Source: Ascidia mentula
Taxonomy: Eukaryota; Chordata; Ascidiacea; Phlebobranchia; Ascidiidae
Assembly (NCBI GenBank): GCA_947561715.1
Contig: OX387204.1
Coordinates: 16,931,001 to 16,995,000, forward strand
Direction: 5' to 3'
Length of the DNA stretch: 64,000 bases
In this document: positions 23,801 through 36,200 of the stretch, in pieces
Numbering within the stretch: position 1 is the first letter of the stretch
How the letters are laid out: each line of letters opens with the position of its first letter
Notes under the pieces: model-generated
Told to the model about the DNA's origin: nothing
The model's database searches: none
The model's input: the letters and a program-made list of their open reading frames with translations, nothing else
Made by a program: the position numbers and the translations under genes

Positions 23801-25598
23801 CCGCAAATGTATCGGTATTTCATACATTGGGTTTACACCAAATTCATATAACACCTGTTTCTTCAGTTGCAGGAACAACGCACTGTGACGCAATATCACT
23901 TCACTGCTTGGCCCGACCACGGAGTTCCACAAACTACCACTGGTTTGCTCAGATTTGTGGAAGAAGTTTTTTACAATATGGAGCAGTGGAAGACATCTTT
24001 AAATATAGACATTCCCACTATTGTTCACTGCAGGTTCGATTAATGTTGTACCGCGATATCCAATTCACTGGTGTATTTTCCACGTAGACTATGATGTTCA
24101 TATATTGACTTAAATGTTGATGTTTTAGTGCCGGCATTGGACGAACTGGAACTTTCATTGCTTTTGATTATTTAATGAAGGAGTTAAACCAAAATGGTTC
24201 AGTTGATATTTTCAAGGCAGTTTGTCGTTTAAGAGAGCAAAGAATGGAAATGGTGCAAACTTCCGTGAGTTAACAGAGAGTACGTTTGAAACTATTTATT
24301 AAAATCCGTCTTTTGTGCTGCAGGAACAATATGTTTTGCTTCACAGACTTCTTTACGAGTCTTTAAACTTGATGGAAACGAATTTGGATGTCAAACAGTT
24401 TAACCAAAGATTAGAACAACAAAAAAGGCAAGAAAACGTGCATTTTTGATGTGTGTAGATTTTACAAACGTTTGTTTGTGATTTAGGCTGCCGTATTCTA
24501 ACAGCATAAAAAAGGAATTTGAGGATTTAACTAAGATCGTTAATGTCCTACAAATAAACTGCATAGAGGGGACAGGCGGTAAACTTAATAATGACACATA
24601 ATAGTTTAAGCACTATTTAACCTTATTTTGTTATGATTAGATCATTCAGCCGAACAAAAAACGAAGCAAACTGAATACTACGAATTGGAGGTGAAGTTTT
24701 CTTTGAAAAACAATAATGTTATAATAGTTTATACATATCTGCTGATCCTGTAATTTTTCAGTCGTATTATGGCACGAATCGCCTGACAATTGGGAAAGAA
24801 CCTAAAGCTGATCAAGTGGAACAATTTTTCAGAGTTTTGTTTCTGAAGAGCTACGGAATCGTTTTGTTTCTTGGGAAGTCGGAAGTTTTCGTAAGAAGCA
24901 ACTTTTCTTTGCTTAAACTAGTTTCTCAACTCATGTGCTTAGGAGAATATTTTCTCGCAATTGAACACAAATTTGATTTTGGGTGATCTTTGTGTGGAAT
25001 GTGTTGAACAAACCAATCGTGGAAGTGCAAAAGTAACGGATCTTCTGATTAAGGATCGAAACGCACAAGTAAGGGTTTCAACTATTCTGCGATCTACTTT
25101 TCCATGAAAAACGGCTATTTTTAGAAAAAAAAACATGGGTTGAATTCGACTTTTTTCCTGAGAAGGAGAGACCAGAACACGGCATAGACTTCATAAGTTT
25201 TATTTCGTTTCCCAAGACTGATATTGGTGGGGCAGATAAAAATGGCATGTTATTGATATCCAGGTAAGAATGTTAATGTTTAGTAGGCCAGGAGATAATG
25301 CTTTTGGGAAGTATTTTAATTTGTATTTAATTGTTTTCCTGTAGGGGATTTTCAAAGTCCGTAGTGTTCTGTGTTGTCTGGAATCTCATCTCTCGTTTCG
25401 ATGTCGAGAAATTAGTGGATGTGTTCAAAACGGTCAGAGATATCTGTGAGTCTATGCGTGATCTGCATCTCTCATTGGTAGGAATTAAAACAATATTTTC
25501 CTTGTAATCCTGCAGTAAATTTGTTGCTACTTTTAAAGGAAGAATACAAGGCTTGTTATTCTCTGATCAAGTTGTACATTGACCATGAGAGAAATTGA
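17862..25598 (+). pseudogene. Receptor copy A2: type A with several lesions
   Basis: This has the fullest type A layout: signal peptide (17862), CTLD, Ig-like exon (about 18803-19083), six two-exon Ig domains, TM exon 22547-22643, D1, degenerate D2, and TGA at 25596-25598. It has one more Ig domain (VAPNISLSNTTIVAEYGQQ, about 20055-20168 + 20311-20441) than type B. Lesions seen: the 20311-20441 exon is out of frame between its two halves; 13 bp including the acceptor of the next-to-last Ig second-half exon are missing at about 21660; and one A is missing at about 23713 (CAAACCAC where A1 has CAAAACCAC), shifting D1. D1 otherwise carries WPDHGVP (Asp 23915-23917) and HCSAGIGRTG. Probably a decaying copy. 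Confidence 0.8.
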
Positions 25599-26818
25599 CT
25601 GGAACTTTATGACGTCATCGTTCGGTGGAAAACATGTTTTGTACATTTATTTTATTTGTCATGTGGGATACTGATACAACAAACATATGTGTGTAGTGAG
25701 TTTGAGTATCGATGGAATGCCCGAACACTTTCTTTACATCCTAATAAGACATTTGTTTTTGCATAAATTTACATCGCAGTCGCATTCGGTCACAATGACA
25801 ATAGTAGATAAAATAAAGTTGATCACCCGAGCGCTCTGTGTTTACTTGGCTGTGTATCGTTTGTGTTCGCACCAACCGATGTAAAAATTACGTTTTTTCA
25901 TAATATCTGAACCGCATACGTCAATTTGAACGAGGTTGATGTAAATAAATTGATTGCATTACTGTAGAGATCATTTTATACTGCCGCCAAAATTTTTTTT
26001 AAATATGAAATACAAATGTGAAGAATATGTTTAACAAGATCAACAAGATTATTTTGCGTTTCGGCATCAGATATACTAGCAAGGTTTCCACTAAGCGCAG
26101 AACATTTTCTCCTCGCATCTTCCCACGTTCGTCTGTCATCAGACAAGGAGAAGAAACTTTTTTTTACATTTGTTTGATGACGAATTGAAACGCAACCATA
26201 GTTGACACCCTGCTTACATGGATGTTTTGAATTAAAAAGTTTTTAGATCATGGCTTATAAACCAACACAAAAACAATTAGGTTGAAAATCACAAATGCGT
26301 TGTTCATGTATCGGCTTATATTTTGTAATTGCTATCAGAGTATTCTTAGTTTTGAAAAGGTTTTAGGGTTAATTACACTCGCTCCAAATTGTCCCAGCCA
26401 CTGGGTTTATAAGAGAAACTAAACTAGTGTCAAAGGAAGGCTGTTAGTTTCTAATGTGCATTTGCTCCTACAAATACAAAGAAAGTACTTCGTCACTGTA
26501 AGCCTCAAGTTAGATTCGAGCTCACATTAAACCATTGTATACGACCTAAAATATCTGATAATGCAGATTGGTCATTGTCTTACAACTTTCTTTAGCACGG
26601 ATCAGCATATCGACCTTTGGAGTGTTTAGTTTTGGGCAATCATGCTTTATCGAACGTTTGCATTCATTACAAAGCTTGCGCATTGACGCAGTCATTAACC
26701 TATTGTAACAATGATTTTTTGCATAAAATTTTTATTATTAAAATGGGTGTAGCAGTACACGCAAAAATTGATAAATAAAAATTATACTGGACAAAATGTC
26801 AGCACTTTGCAAACGTGA
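25599..26818. other. 3' flank of A2, no gene seen
   Basis: Homologous to the A1 flank 7072-8041, but with an extra segment at about 26186-26418 between GACGAAT and AAACTAGTGTC. That segment has no recognisable coding capacity and is either an insertion here or a deletion in A1. Confidence 0.55.
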
Positions 26819-26877
26819 TTGCAGTGTATCTGCCTGTACATGCCATGGCGCATAGAAGAAACAAAAACAACTACTTT

Positions 26878-27010
26878 GCACACCGTTTCGCACCTTAACG
26901 AGGTCATGCCCGACGTTTATTTCATCGTCCAACAACAGGAGTCCAACCCCTTCCCAACCCTGTTGATAGCTGCCCTGCTTACGACAATAATTGTGCTTGG
27001 AGTTTTGTAA
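26878..27010 (+). pseudogene. Second relic of the ZP-gene last exon
   Basis: It has the same lost acceptor and truncated tail as the relic at 8101-8233 (reading HLNEVMPDVYFIVQQQ and FPTLLIAALLTTIIVLG before the stop). The shared defects show that one damaged copy was duplicated together with the type A unit upstream. Confidence 0.8.
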
Positions 27011-27331
27011 TCCCGACCAACACAGAATGTGTTATACAAAAGATAGACACAACAGAAATATATTTACAAAACTTTGCTCTTAATACAGTGTACGGGAACG
27101 TTACCTTGGTATGATTTCTTTATTGTGGGTTTGTTTGTCGTAATAAACATATATGTTACTTGAAATCAACATTTGTTTTAAATTGTGCTGAGATTGTATT
27201 GAAATTATTCAAATTATATTTATACCAAAGACTTCAAAAGTAATTTTCCTTGTAATAAATTAAAATCACAATGTTTTGAAAAAACAGCGTTAACAAAGAT
27301 ACCAATAGATTACATTGATTTATTTTCTTAA
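27011..27331. other. Non-coding stretch downstream of ZP relic
   Basis: No gene seen. It matches 45935-46255 downstream of the intact ZP gene, so the duplication that copied the ZP 3' end continues through here into the divergent CTLD relic. Confidence 0.55.
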
Positions 27332-28709
27332 GATTGGTATTTGGATGGTAGAAGAGTGGAAAATAAGTGTGTTTGGCCAGACGAAACAGTTTTTTTTACC
27401 GGTGGAATATATCAGGTTTGTCATATTATTAGCTCTTATAAGAATGAAAAATGGACATTTTGCCAAAGTTGCTAGGAAAATCATTTTTTTGTTATTCTCT
27501 GCTGTTTGCTTCATTGGGACTTAAGTCTTTCAGTTATTTCAGTTGTTTATGCAAAATTAAGAAAATGTAAAGGTTAACTTTAATATAAAATATTTCATGC
27601 GATTGCTTTCGGAGGTGTATGTGCGTCTTCAAAAATCGTGTTCGAGGCAAAATATCCTACGAGTCACATATCATTTATCATATTGAGATGCGCAATTCAC
27701 CAAACTAGATAAAACAAACTTTTTTGGCCCAAGTGTCAATCAAACAACGAACCAAATGTTTTTCCATCAAACAGTGATGCATCCAAATGTAAATGTGCTT
27801 TTTGTTTTCATTGAAGGCCTTGTTGCTTATGGATATCCGGTTTATTCATGACACGCCTTAGAAGTTACAGATTGCTTATGACCAAGAACTTGCTCGGTAA
27901 AGGTTTTCGTCTTGTTCATAAGATATCTTGGAGGGGGAATGCTGGTGATTGCAACGAAGAAATCAATTATATTTGTGAATACAAAAGTAAGTTTTGAAAT
28001 GATGTATTTATTTATAATTTGACATGTTTTATTTATTTAAAACGTTCCGGCAAAACCTATGCTGTTATCAGTTTAAATGGGGGTGGTTAGTCTTTCTCCA
28101 TAGTAATGTAAAGCTAACCTGACTGACATTAGACTGATAATGGAATGAATTTTTGCGGAAATGCTTTGAATAAATGCTTTAAGCACTATGCGCCAATCTG
28201 TTTATCCTCACTGGTCAACTGCTGGAAATAAAATTTCTTTTTTTCCTTTCCATATATTCACTACCTTTTGTAATTATTTTGTTGAATATATGCAATCAGT
28301 ACGAGGTAAATTGAATTTGGAAACGTATTAGGAAGTTTTCTGCATGACAATCTTGTCAAAAACACATGACATTTACACCTACTATGTCCGCAGACGATTA
28401 CAACAGAGTGCTCCTTCGTGGACTTGAGGGCGACGAAAACGACTACATTAACGCATCATATGTGGAGGTTCGTAACGGTGCTAAATGGAGTGGCAAATAA
28501 ACGTTTCTAATTAGGGTTTTAAACAACCCCAAGTTACTTTAACTTGTGTTAACTTTATTTGTTACATTTATCTAGGAGCAATACATATTCTTGCACCACT
28601 TGATTGCACAAAGTGTTGAATGTTGCGAAACCCAAACAAATATTTCTGGACTGAATGAAAACGTTGAGCAACTTAAATGGTTTGTGACCTGCATACAAAA
28701 AAGTGTTTA
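27332..28709 (+). pseudogene. Relic receptor 1: divergent CTLD exons plus PTP scraps
   Basis: WYLDGRRVENKCVWPDE at about 27334-27385 is a CTLD WPDG exon clearly different from those of types A and B. A second CTLD exon (about 27825-27992) ends ISWRGNAGDCNEEINYICEY but has TGA where the sister relic has TGG, and is missing bases near 27890. After a degraded foldback element come the [20 protein letters not shown] exon (about 28394-28467) and then, after a GFKQP fragment, the C-terminal PTP exon (28577-28709, ending CIQKSV). No signal peptide, Ig, TM or catalytic exons remain. Confidence 0.75.
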
Positions 28710-30299
28710 GCATAAAATGTAAATCATGCACTCACAGTTCACCTTCTTCAAGTGACGTCATCAACGAGATATACAGCTCGGTTAAGTTGTCTGATGACGT
28801 CACTGCTTCAGCAAAGTCGACAAAGAATTGAACTCTTTTATATTCGGATTGTTTCTACGTTGGGATTTTCGGTGTTCAAATTCGCGTTCAGGACAATTGC
28901 CCAAATGTCAAAATATCCGAAGAATCAGCTTAAAATTAACAATTCGTAATTGTGACACCTGCGACTCGACGAGACGCCGTTAGATATGTTTTGAAATTTG
29001 TGTCTCAAAATTTTCAAGGTTGTTGACGTAAATCTGCCTGGGATTTTACTTTTGAAAAACATTGTAAGTTAATGACGTGAACCACTCATTCTATGTGATG
29101 CAAAACATCCTTTTGCGTTTTGTGTTTCTTCAATGACTTCAATGAGTTTAGCATCTTGGCTGCGTTGCTATACCTGTACTTATCTTCATGATTACATTTC
29201 TTCATGTCAACCGAAATTAAAAATATTTATTAGAACTTGTTCTATTACTATGTGAGGTCTAAACAACGATCATACAAACAACTCAGTTGAAATCGTTCCC
29301 ACAACTACGTACAAAGATTGAAATGTAAAACCTATGAACACCAGTTCTATTTTTATTAGATTTGCGTTTTCACATTTTACCTCTTAAAAACGTAACATCT
29401 ATATGTTGTGCCTCTATACACACCGACTAACAGCTAATGTCACGGTTGATAATAATGGAGAAGTTTTGTAGCTGATGTAGCTTGGGGCCAGTACAGGCGG
29501 CCCCTAAAGTCCAAGAAACGGTTTTGGGAGGACGATTTAAGCCTCAGGTCTTTGTGAGATTGTCACGTTATATTGCATATGTAGGTTTATTTGCAATGTT
29601 GCTTAAGTCGTGTTGTACAATCGCTGAGTCATGTTAATTTACTCTAACAAGGCATAGGAAAGGTAATCGTTCGCATACAATATTTTCAAAGCATTAGTCC
29701 CAACTGGGACAACAAGTCGGAAAAATTTCGCACTGCTAAGATTCAAAGTTAAAGTACCACTCTCACATTCAACAACTACATCTGTGAATATTGAAACTAA
29801 ACCAGACATTATTTGGAAACGTTGCTGACATAGTTTTGATGTCGAACAAGTAGTAATTTTTGCGCCTAATGATCAGTCGTATCTCGTTTGTGAGGGCCGC
29901 TGTGACCCAAACAAATCACCCACGCAACAACTATTCCCACGGCAAAAGGCAACCTGAACAATGGCATATTTGCATTGCAAGGTATTTTAAGTCTTGCATT
30001 GTGAATATTTTGGAACAATCCATACAGCAGGTAAACTTAAAGTTGATGTCGAAATATATCTCTTCATATGCATAAGGAATGGTTCTTATCCCGTTCTTAG
30101 AAAATCCGTGTGCAAATACCTTTTATAAGCTGTAGCCACTGATTTTTCTGTGACTTTACGCACTCACGTTTATTTGGTATCATTAACTCGGGTAACTCTG
30201 AGCACCAATGACAGGAGCAGTATTTTGTTAATTTCAGCAGATCTCACCTTTCATAAACATGTAAACATTAATGTCTTAGTATTTAGAATTCAAGTAAAG
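28710..30299. repeat. Inter-unit spacer 3
   Basis: Homologous spacer; no gene supported. TGACGTCA octamers are at 28753-28760 and 28795-28802. It runs into the B2 5' flank. Confidence 0.6.
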
Positions 30300-33200
30300 A
30301 TGTCAAGAGCAGTAAACAGTTGTGTGATGATCTGGACGTGTGTTATGTTGATTTCTCAAGAGTTTGGCTGTAAGTGTTTTATTCAACTATTTTGATTCAA
30401 GAAATGTACAAGTTCATTTTGAGGAAGGCAGTTATCGTTCCATTGTAGGTTCCTCATCGAAACCACGCACATATCGTTTCTTTTCAATGTCCAATGACAA
30501 ACGAACTTGGCAGGATGCGAAGGAACGATGTATTGAGCTTGGTGGAAATCTTGCGAGAATTCCTGATGCCGAAACACAAAACAGACTTACTCGTCTTGCA
30601 AACAACAAAAAATCAATGCGTAAGTACTTATTTAAAACTGTTTGGATATTTTTTCCAATAAAAATTATCACGTCATTCAGAAACAGAAAGCATTCAGAAA
30701 CAGAAAACTAATTTTTTTCTTGTTTTCCAGCTTATTATTTAGGTGGTAGACGTCTTGGAAACAAATTTACGTGGCCAGATGGAGATGTTTTTTACCAACG
30801 GAAATTAGGTTTTCGTTTCGTAAATATTTTTTCATGAAATATTGGCTATCCCATATTAATTACCATGATTAAAGGTAAAATTAAAATGCAAAATTTAAAT
30901 CAAAAACTTTATCTCATATTTTCAATTCAAGTGAGCAAAGAATGGATAGATAACAATCATAACTATATTAGTCAAAAATATCCTAAGAAAACATGTCGTT
31001 CGTTTCTTATGGTTTAAGGTTATGGTTTGAATGGATGGCCACAAATGTCTTGGACCGGTAAAGAATATACAGCCTGGTTAAATAACATATTTCCCGGAAC
31101 TGGTGAATGTGTTCGACTTGAAAAACATTTCAATTGGGGTTGGTATGCTGGTGATTGCAACAGGAAAATTAACTATATTTGTGAGTTCAAAGGTGGGTTT
31201 ATTAATATTTGTTTATTTAAATGTCTGAAATGGTGCTGTTTGCAGATCAACCACGAAAAATCGTATTTTCACAAACAAGTTACTCTGCCATTGTCGGTGA
31301 AACAATTATTATCAAGGGAAAAATTACAGGACCTTATGTAGAACCTACAAATATCAGAGCAATTTACAACCTAAACAGACGGGTAACTTTAGCAACCAAC
31401 TACACGGGTGTGGACTTCAGTTATTACATCCAGGATATTAGTCCATCTAATTTTGGTAACATTGCAATTGAAGCTATTGGAATCGAATCGAAATGCAAAT
31501 TTTCCAAGAGCACTTTTTTGAATGAAGGTAACAATAACAAGTTTGGTTAATAAAGGTGGGTTCCAGTACTGTAACATTTATTTACATGTACGCAGTAAAG
31601 ATTGAGATTGACAGAAACAGAATAGTTGCGGAAAACTATGGAAATCATAAATCTGTTAGTTGCTTTTTATCAGAAAACCATCCCACCCCAATAACATGGA
31701 TGAGGTATAAAATATTTGTTGATACCTGTGATTACAACTGTGGAAACATGTTTTTTTACCACGCACTGCCATATAAAACACGTTTTTAGATCTTATTTTC
31801 ACACTGCAATTAGAAATATTTGCTATTAAATCCGTTGTACATGCAGCCCATTTGAGTAATATTAATCTTGTGGGTTAACCACCCCCTAATCGTCTCTACT
31901 TGCATGTATATAATCCTCAAAAGTTTGGGGCCCCTGATCTTAGTGAACAAAATATTTGTCCAGAAGAACTAATACGTTTCAAAAGTAAATGCAAGAAGTC
32001 AATTTTAGTGAGGAAATGTGATAACAAGTGACATTTATTCCGCAGAAATGACGCAATGGTTTCGAACAATAGTAGTTCCAACGTTTATCAGTCGGTCAGC
32101 ACCACCCATACTTCATCCACCCTTCACATAACAGTAAATGATGTGAGTGAATCGGGTAATTACACTTGCTTGGGAACAAATAGGATTGGATCCAAACTAG
32201 AAATGAAGTATTTGCAAGTGTTTGGTAAGTCAACATTTTTTGTTTTTCAATTTTTTTTTTTGAATTTTAACGCAGTAATAACGATTTCGGGCTCATAGAT
32301 AGTCTTGCATGTGCCAGACAAAGCACACTAGTGAAAAACAAAAACAAAAAAAATCAAATATTTTTAAGGGGGGCGATCTTCCCTTCATGATTCCGCCCGA
32401 GACGTACACAGCAAAATTCATGGATACATTTAAAGTAAAAATCATCTTGTTTTAGTTAAAGTAAACATCACATTATCCAGAAGAAATTTGGACTTGGAAC
32501 AATGGGAGAATGTTACGGTTGATTGCACTTCGTATGGAAATCCCAGGCCTGCGGTTAACTGGTACAGGTAAGATTGTAACATTTTAACAGGAAATGCTTA
32601 TAAGATGTAAAACTTGACAGAAGGGTTTTTGCGTTACACCCTAATATTTGTAAAGCTAATATCTTCCTCTTTATTGTTTTTAGGCGAGAAAATTTCATAA
32701 CAAACTTTGCATATTCGGTGTCGGTTTCCCAACAAAAATTATCACAAGGTCGATACCACGTAACGAAACGACTTCACTTAACAAAAGTTGACGCAACTTA
32801 TGGCGGGGTTTACGAATGTTGGGCAGAAAACCGCAAGGACACAAACCTGCTGTCTCAAACCAGAAAAGAAGTCACTTTGAAAGGTAGTAGCGACCATAAA
32901 CTGTTGCAATCCCAGCTAAACTGTTAGATGTATTTAGTTCGTCCAAACATAACACTTTCTGAGTCAGAAATTATTGCTAAAAAGTTTCATCGGCAATATG
33001 TTGATTGTGTCTCCTATGGGTTTCCAAGACCTAACGTTACATGGAAAAGGTAAACACATGATTTAGCATCAGTTCAACACATCCGTAACTTTGGATTTTA
33101 AATTTTAGAAATAAATCTGTTATCGGAGCTTCAAATTCTAATATCGACACGAGTATTGTAAATAACACAAAGTATTTGCAAACAGCTCGATTAAATTTTA

Positions 33201-36200
33201 TGATTGATAATGTTGCGGATTCCGGAAGTTACGTTTGTCAGTCAATAAACAATCATATTGACAAGGTGGAAAAGGCGTTTATAATTAGAGGTATCCTACT
33301 GCAATGATTTGATTTTTTTGTCATTTGTCATTTAACCAATGCATCTACAGTAGCAGCAAATATATCGGTTACTCAAACCAGCAAAGTTGTTAGTATTCCA
33401 GAAACGTTTACAATTGGTTGTGAATCTTATGGTTTTCCATTGCCGACAACATATTGGATTCGGTAAAGCGATTGGCAAAATGAAAAATTTGTTTTGTTCT
33501 ACTCCGTATATTCATGAAATCAACATTACGTTGTGTCCATAGAAATGATCATGTAGCAAACTGCACTACTAACATATCCTCGGTTTGCCAAAAACGTACA
33601 ACCGTCGGCGAATTCAAATCCATATCTTGGTTGAACTTGAACATAAACCGCATAGAAGATGCTGGAAGTTATCACTGCAAAGCCTTCAATATATTTGGTT
33701 TAAAAATGGTCTCAGAAACCTTTACACTTCTTGGTGAAACTGTGATGTTTTTCGTCCTAAGAATCTTAGCGATATATAGTTATTTTAACATTTTTAGTTC
33801 AGGCAAATATTTCTCTCACTACAAATTACGTCAGATTGCTGGAAGGTGAATCTACAAACGTGACTTGTACTTCATTCGGATATTACACTCCTACTGTTTA
33901 TTGGACCAGGTAAAAAATAATTTTCGAAAAAATCTTTAAAGATTTAATCCTTTCTTTGACACTTTTTTTTTAGGTTGTCGGAAAATATATCGAATAACTC
34001 TTCAACACGAATATATTATGAAACATTTAACGTGGACAAATTCCAAACGATCAGTGTACTGAATATAAATGTTGCCGACGTTAACGATTCTGTTATTTTT
34101 ATCTGCCGAACTACATCAAATATCAAGAGATTACATATTATCGTTACAACCACACAGCAGGTTGCCTTTGTAGCTGGTATGTATGCTTGTCTTGTGAGCA
34201 ATGTTAGTCACACATGCAAATATTCATTCCTATTTATTGGGTTAGGTGTCAACGTATTTGTGTCAAAATGGTTCATTCCCACAGTTATTGGATTGTTTGC
34301 TTTGATTGTTTTACTCATATCTGTAGGTGTGGTAATCAAGTGGAGGTAAACTTTTCCGATCTTATTAAATCAAAAAAATGTTGTCCCATTTTAATTATTT
34401 GATGTTTAGGGAACAATTATGTTCAACTATTTACACACGAAAAAAAAACGCATCAGAAACCTCCTCAGAATTTAAATTGAATAAAGGAGTGAGCTGGAAG
34501 TACTCCCCAGGTATTTGGAAGATAAGACTTTTTAGAAATCAATCCGTTTTAAAAAACGTTTACATTACAACCATTAGAGGATGGGCCTGATGACATTTAT
34601 AACACACGGATACGTAAGTTTTACTTGAGTGAATTTTACACGAAGAGCGCAGATAATTCACACAAAGCAATCAAATCACAATATCAGGTACGTGTATAAC
34701 TTCTGCCATTTATGTTGCCAAAATATCCATTCAATTTTTGTTGTTTTGTGCACATAGAGTCATAGATTGTTGATACACAAATTATGTGGAAATTACAAGT
34801 TATTTCCTTTTCAGAAAATAAAAAGACAATCAAAAAATGCTTTCAGCATTGAAACAGCAAAAAACAACCCATGTCGAAATCGTTACAAGAATATTTTACC
34901 ATGTAAGTTGTTGTTCATTGCACAACGCAAGGTTGGTTGACAGATTCACAAACAATTTCTTGTCATAGGAACACTAATAACGAATTTACTCATGTTTTAG
35001 ACAATGAAATGTTTTATTTATTCAAGACGTATCTGCAAAAACTTATGCCATCATCAATTGAAAGGGGAGTGGTTAGTCTTTCTCCATAGTGATATAAAGC
35101 TGACCTGACTGATGCCAGAATGATGATGATGGCATAAGTTTTGCAACAATTTCTTAAACAAATAAAACATGTAAATGCTTATAGCACTATGGGCTACTCT
35201 GTTTATTCTCAGAGTTACTTGTTGGAAAAACAAATGGTTTCCTTCCTCACATTCAATACTTCATTTTTAATATTTTGTTGAATAAATTAACTTATATGCA
35301 AACAGTACGAGGTAAATTGTCCCGAAAGGGCATTAAAAAATTTTCTGCATGATAATCTTGTCAAAAATACATAACATTTACACCAATTATTTCCGTAGAC
35401 GATTATAACAGAGTGGTCTTTCGTGGACTTGAGGGCGATGAAAACGACTACATTAACGCATCATATGTAGAGGTTCGTCACCGTGCTGAATGCAGTGGAA
35501 AATAAACTGTTAACGTTTCTAATTAGGGTTTTAAACAACCAAACAAGTGGATTGCAACCCAAGGCCCCATCGATACAACTGTAAATGATTTCTGGACGAT
35601 GGTTTGGCTACAAAAAGTCAGAGTAATTGTAATGCTCACAAATCCAGACCAAAATAAAAAAGTGAGTGTTTTATCATTAATTTAGATGCGTATTATTCAA
35701 CGCTTTTCACTGTTTAGTCAAGGTGTGCTCATTACTGGCCCCAGAGCGTCGCCCCCTTTAAACTGTACGGCCGTGTTAACGTGAAACTGCTTAAAGTCCT
35801 GAACAAACATGGTTTCATTGTTAGGAAAATGGCAATCGAAGAAGCAAACACCTTATATGTTTCGGTATAGTAGGATTAAATAGAAGCTCTTCGTTGTTTT
35901 GTTAAATCGCTTTGCATCCAGGAACAACGAGTTGTGACTCACTACCAATTTATTGCTTGGCCCGGTTGTGGAGTTCCACAAACAACAACTGACTTTCTCA
36001 CATTCACAAACCAGGTTCAGAAGGAAATGGATCGCGTAAATCGAACTTTGCGAACTCAGGTTCCCACTGTGGTCCATTGTAGGTAAAAATAGTGATTATA
36101 TACATTGGTAAACTCAGTGAATGCGAAATAACCTTCAAGTATATTTTTCAAGCGGAGGTGCCGGCAGAACTGGGACTTTTATTGGTTTTGTTTATTTGTT

